This document shows positions 5,135-7,606 of a DNA stretch of 7,606 bases, one piece after another. The stretch comes from Prevotellaceae bacterium (GTDB lineage Bacteria > Bacteroidota > Bacteroidia > Bacteroidales > UBA932). The stretch covers positions 1 to 7,606 of the forward strand of contig JAIRLT010000114.1 in the NCBI GenBank assembly GCA_031259225.1, read 5' to 3'. The notes beneath the pieces were generated by a model. That model was not told the DNA's origin. It did not search any database and saw only the letters and a list, made by a program, of their open reading frames with translations. The translations under genes and the position numbers were made by a program. Every line of letters begins with the position of its first letter. The first letter of the stretch is position 1.

Positions 5135-6403
5135 TTAGGAACCGGTGGACGGCGCGTTTGCCGCTCCTTTCTTCGCAAGCCGCCGGAAGACAAAACCCCA
5201 AACCGACATGGCGGCAAACAGGATAAGGAATAATATTTCGGTCGTAAGCCGTTCGGAGATTTCATGGCAGGCAATTATTTTTTCATTGCCGGTAACACTT
5301 AGTTTTTCCTGCATCTGTTCCGGCGACGGGATGTCTGCCGCGCTCCATTTTGCGACGATTGTCGCGTCTTTCAACATGACCAGTCCGGGATTGGCGCGTA
5401 CCATGCTCTTCAACGGTTTTTCGTCGGTGTTGTAGAAAGGATACATGGCGCCGGTTTGTACGGCAAACCGCGCTATCTCTTCTTCTCCCGAACCGGAAAG
5501 CGCAAAGAAATGCCGGTTTTCCTGCACGGTGCAATAATCCGCCAGTGCATTTATTTCCGGAGCGTATTTCAACGAGGCGTCTTCGATGTGCGGCAACACC
5601 AATAAAAACACGTATCCCGGCAATTGTAATATCGAATCGGTCACGTCTTCGCGGTTGGTGAGCGCCAAAATGCTAAAATCGACCATGGGCGATACGTAGC
5701 CTTTTTTGACTACTTTATTGGCTACCCGCACGAATTTCCACGCCGTGTCTTTGGGATAATTTTCCATCGTAAACTCCTGCTCTTTTCCGTCTTTTTCGTA
5801 GTATAACAAGGTAGAAAATTCATCCGGTTTGTTATCGTTCTTTACTTCCGTAATGTTGGCGCCGACTTTGTATGCCATGAAATCAATCAGCGGCAAATGT
5901 TGGTAGCAATAGACCGATAAAACCAGCGGCAGCAATACCAGCGCGCCCGCCATAGTCCATTCCGTGCGGCACGAGGCAAATGATTTATAGTTGTTGCGCT
6001 GCCAAAACAGCACTCCTGCAAACGGCAGGATGATGAGGTTTTTGAAAAAGGTTTGCCAGTTGGTTAATTTGATAGCTTCGCCGAAGCAGCCGCAATCGGT
6101 TACAGGATTGAAAACCGCCAGTACCAACGTGAGTGGCGTGAAGAAAGCCATGAAGGCTGCCGTCGCCCAGGCGGTTTCTTTCATCCGCACGCCCATCAGG
6201 GCGCAGCAGCCGATAAGTAATTCGGTGGAAGAAAGCAGTATGCCGAAATACAATGCTACCGGCGTCAAAAAAGCGACGCCAAACGCCTTGAAATATTCCG
6301 TAAAAATAATCTGCGAGCCCACCGGGTCAATGGCTTTGACATACCCGGAAAAAATAAACAAGAGACCGATAAACACACGGCTAATAATACGAATTGTTTT
6401 CAT
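5135..6403 (-). CDS. DoxX/MauE-like redox-associated membrane protein with thioredoxin-like C-terminal region
   Basis: The product is 422 residues. The N-terminal half is a DoxX/MauE-type four-helix membrane domain (segments about 7-27, 45-66, 78-99, 117-134) followed by a fifth segment at 149-167. It includes RVFIGLLFIFSGYVKAIDP (9-27), and TDCGCFGE (102-109), the Cys-x-Cys motif typical of this group, plus Cys66-Cys67. Residues 170-380 are probably extracytoplasmic. The stretch 323-358, with a NPGLVMLKD motif, resembles the cis-proline side of a thioredoxin fold, but no CxxC is present. A last membrane segment lies at 388-406, then a short basic tail. Similar proteins (BT_3928-like) occur across Bacteroidetes; their role is not proven. 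DoxX proteins elsewhere act in membrane-linked thiol or oxidative-stress systems and MauE in disulfide formation, so a redox role is inference. It leads a probable operon with murB and follows the cysteine synthase gene after 127 bp with its own promoter. Confidence 0.85.
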   Translation of the reverse strand: MKTIRIISRVFIGLLFIFSGYVKAIDPVGSQIIFTEYFKAFGVAFLTPVALYFGILLSSTELLIGCCALMGVRMKETAWATAAFMAFFTPLTLVLAVFNPVTDCGCFGEAIKLTNWQTFFKNLIILPFAGVLFWQRNNYKSFASCRTEWTMAGALVLLPLVLSVYCYQHLPLIDFMAYKVGANITEVKNDNKPDEFSTLLYYEKDGKEQEFTMENYPKDTAWKFVRVANKVVKKGYVSPMVDFSILALTNREDVTDSILQLPGYVFLLVLPHIEDASLKYAPEINALADYCTVQENRHFFALSGSGEEEIARFAVQTGAMYPFYNTDEKPLKSMVRANPGLVMLKDATIVAKWSAADIPSPEQMQEKLSVTGNEKIIACHEISERLTTEILFLILFAAMSVWGFVFRRLAKKGAANAPSTGS

Positions 6404-6424
6404 ACCCTATAAAAATTTTAGGTA
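6403..6424. promoter_or_regulatory. Imperfect inverted repeat over the transcription start of the DoxX-like gene
   Basis: TACC.TA at 6403-6409 mirrors TAGGTA at 6419-6424 with one bulged C and an A/T-rich centre. It spans the predicted transcription start and touches the start codon, so it could be an operator or a small leader hairpin. The match is short and may be chance. Confidence 0.25.
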
Positions 6425-6432
6425 CAAAGATA
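6425..6432 (-). promoter_or_regulatory. Predicted -7 promoter element for the DoxX-like gene and murB
   Basis: The minus strand reads TATCTTTG, an exact TAnnTTTG match, 21 bp before the ATG at 6403. A leader of about 15 nt would result. A T-run precedes it but no clear TTTG lies at -33. Confidence 0.55.
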
Positions 6433-6443
6433 AGAAAAAAACA

Positions 6444-6467
6444 GGATACGGGGCGCGGGACACGGGG
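6444..6467. repeat. Degenerate 8-bp GC-rich units before the DoxX-like gene
   Basis: GGATACGG, GGCGCGGG and ACACGGGG follow each other in 8-bp steps; ATACGGGG and ACACGGGG are the most alike. This GC-rich patch in the gap between the cysteine synthase and the DoxX-like gene resembles the other small decayed arrays at 133-161 and 1565-1588. No terminator for the cysteine synthase gene is visible in the gap. Confidence 0.4.
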
Positions 6468-6530
6468 ATGCTGCGCGCTATGGCAAGCAAAGCAATGGAT
6501 ACTGTTCCAACGCGGGCTGCATGAAATGCT

Positions 6531-7541
6531 TTAGCGCGCTCTTTCCAGCACACAAAACCCCATCAATTCTACTTCCGGCGAGATATAGTTTGCTTTAGCG
6601 GGTTCGGGTTTGGTTAAATCCGTACTCAGGTATTTTTTGTTGCTGTCGGGGAAAACGGTAGCGACAACCGAACTGCCGCCGTATTGGTCTTGCAGTTTTA
6701 TTGCGCCGATTAAATTCGCGCCGGAGGAAATGCCCACGCCCAAACCTAACGAAGAAGCCAACTGTTGCGCCATTAAAATCGCGTCGCCGTCGGAGGCTTG
6801 TACGACCCCGTCCCATTTACCGGCGTGCAGGATAGCGGGAATAAATTCATCCGAAATGCCCTGTATGCGGTGTACGCCGACCTTATAGCCGGTGGTGATG
6901 GTCGGGCTTTCTTCCGGCTCCAGCGGATGTATTTTAACTTTCGGGGCTGCTGCCCGCAATGTTCGCCCCACGCCGATAACTGTGCCGCCCGTCCCGACGC
7001 CGGCAACAAACGCATCGGGCGTTAAGCCTTTTTTTGCCAGTTGTACCTTTATTTCCTGCCCGGTCGTTTCCTGGTGGGCGCACGTGTTTGCCTCGTTGGA
7101 GAACTGGCAGGGGAGGAATACGTCCGGGTTGGTTTTGCCCATTTCCTGCGAAAGCCGGATGCTTCCCAAAAAGCCGCCCTGTTCTTTTGACACGGGCACA
7201 ATTTCCGCGCCGTAGCTTTTAATCATAAGTTTGCGTTCTACGCTCATCCAATCGGGCATGATGATGCACACACGATGCCCCAAGAGGCTTCCCAATGCTG
7301 AAAAAGCAATGCCGGTATTGCCGCTCGTCGCCTCTACAATAGTATGTGCCGGCGTCAGCGAACCATTTTCGTACGCTTTCCGGAGGATATACAGCGCCAT
7401 CCGGTCTTTAATGCTGCCGGTAAAATTATAGTGCTCGCATTTGACATATACGGTTCGTTCTTTGTTTTTATAACGATATTGAATGCCAATCATAGGCGTA
7501 TTTCCAATCAGCCGGCTCAATCCGTTCCAATCTGGTCTCAT
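6531..7541 (-). CDS. PLP-dependent cysteine synthase family protein
   Basis: The 336-residue product is a fold-type II PLP enzyme of the cysteine synthase / cystathionine beta-synthase family, which most often makes L-cysteine from O-acetylserine and sulfide in the cytoplasm. Visible features are LIGNTPM (11-17), the PLP-binding lysine Lys45 within NFTGSIKDRMA (39-49), the substrate loop ATSGNTG (71-77), the phosphate-binding loop GTGGT (183-187), GISDEFIP (228-235), and PDSNKKYLST (298-307), where Ser300 faces the pyridine nitrogen. The usual NPGGSVKDR and PDSGERYLS forms are altered to NFTGSIKDR and PDSNKKYLS. There is no CBS-domain regulatory extension, only about 29 residues after the last motif. 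It could therefore be a CysM-like enzyme, a paralogue with another nucleophile, or a classic CysK; sequence alone does not decide, and I give no symbol. Upstream to the window end (7542-7606) the DNA is AT-rich with no exact -7 motif and no Shine-Dalgarno site. Family confident, substrate uncertain. Confidence 0.92.
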   Translation of the reverse strand: MRPDWNGLSRLIGNTPMIGIQYRYKNKERTVYVKCEHYNFTGSIKDRMALYILRKAYENGSLTPAHTIVEATSGNTGIAFSALGSLLGHRVCIIMPDWMSVERKLMIKSYGAEIVPVSKEQGGFLGSIRLSQEMGKTNPDVFLPCQFSNEANTCAHQETTGQEIKVQLAKKGLTPDAFVAGVGTGGTVIGVGRTLRAAAPKVKIHPLEPEESPTITTGYKVGVHRIQGISDEFIPAILHAGKWDGVVQASDGDAILMAQQLASSLGLGVGISSGANLIGAIKLQDQYGGSSVVATVFPDSNKKYLSTDLTKPEPAKANYISPEVELMGFCVLERAR

Positions 7542-7606
7542 AATTTAAAAATTGTAATAAAATAATGTAAAAACATTGAAAATTGATAGCTGTTTATATA
7601 AAAAAA

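Noticed and set aside
5991..6524. 177-codon open frame on the plus strand
   Set aside because: It lies antisense to the membrane domain of the DoxX-like protein and runs on through the intergenic gap. It has no family resemblance, and the minus strand carries clear family motifs.

Overview
The window looks like a stretch of chromosome from a member of the Bacteroidota, probably Bacteroidales. The reasons are the repeated promoter motif TAnnTTTG (the Bacteroidota -7 element) in front of most genes on both strands, the near absence of Shine-Dalgarno sites except at one gene, and several recognisable Bacteroidota families. These are a four-helix-bundle suffix protein, a short PKMGDK-type hypothetical protein, and a DoxX/MauE-like membrane protein with a thioredoxin-like tail. 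Coding DNA has moderate GC; intergenic DNA is strongly AT-rich. No species can be named from the sequence alone.

Layout. 1-117 (-) is the start of a four-helix-bundle gene that runs off the left edge. 118-359 is a divergent control region with a promoter on each strand and short repeats. 360-530 (+) is a 56-codon gene that looks like a 3'-truncated copy of a longer Bacteroidota family. 596-1564 (+) encodes an ApbE lipoprotein (FAD:protein FMN transferase). It converges on 1694-3112 (-), a MATE-family transporter. 3211-3813 (-) encodes a small lipoprotein with a cysteine-rich 9-residue tandem repeat tail, ended by a clear intrinsic terminator. 3814-4109 is AT-rich intergenic DNA. 4110-5123 (-) is murB, 11 bp behind 5135-6403 (-), a DoxX/MauE-like redox membrane protein; these two form a likely operon. 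6531-7541 (-) is a PLP-dependent cysteine synthase family enzyme.

The genes do not form one obvious pathway. MurB (cell wall precursor synthesis) and ApbE (covalent flavinylation of exported or membrane redox proteins) are standard cell functions. The cysteine synthase, the DoxX-like protein and the Cys-rich lipoprotein share only a loose sulfur/redox theme. I found no CRISPR array, prophage, transposase, rRNA or tRNA, and no convincing undescribed multi-gene system. The less ordinary items are the left-hand accessory region (0-530), decayed 8-10 bp tandem repeats in several intergenic gaps, the 27-bp coding repeat in the lipoprotein gene, and an unexplained open frame in the 3814-4109 gap.
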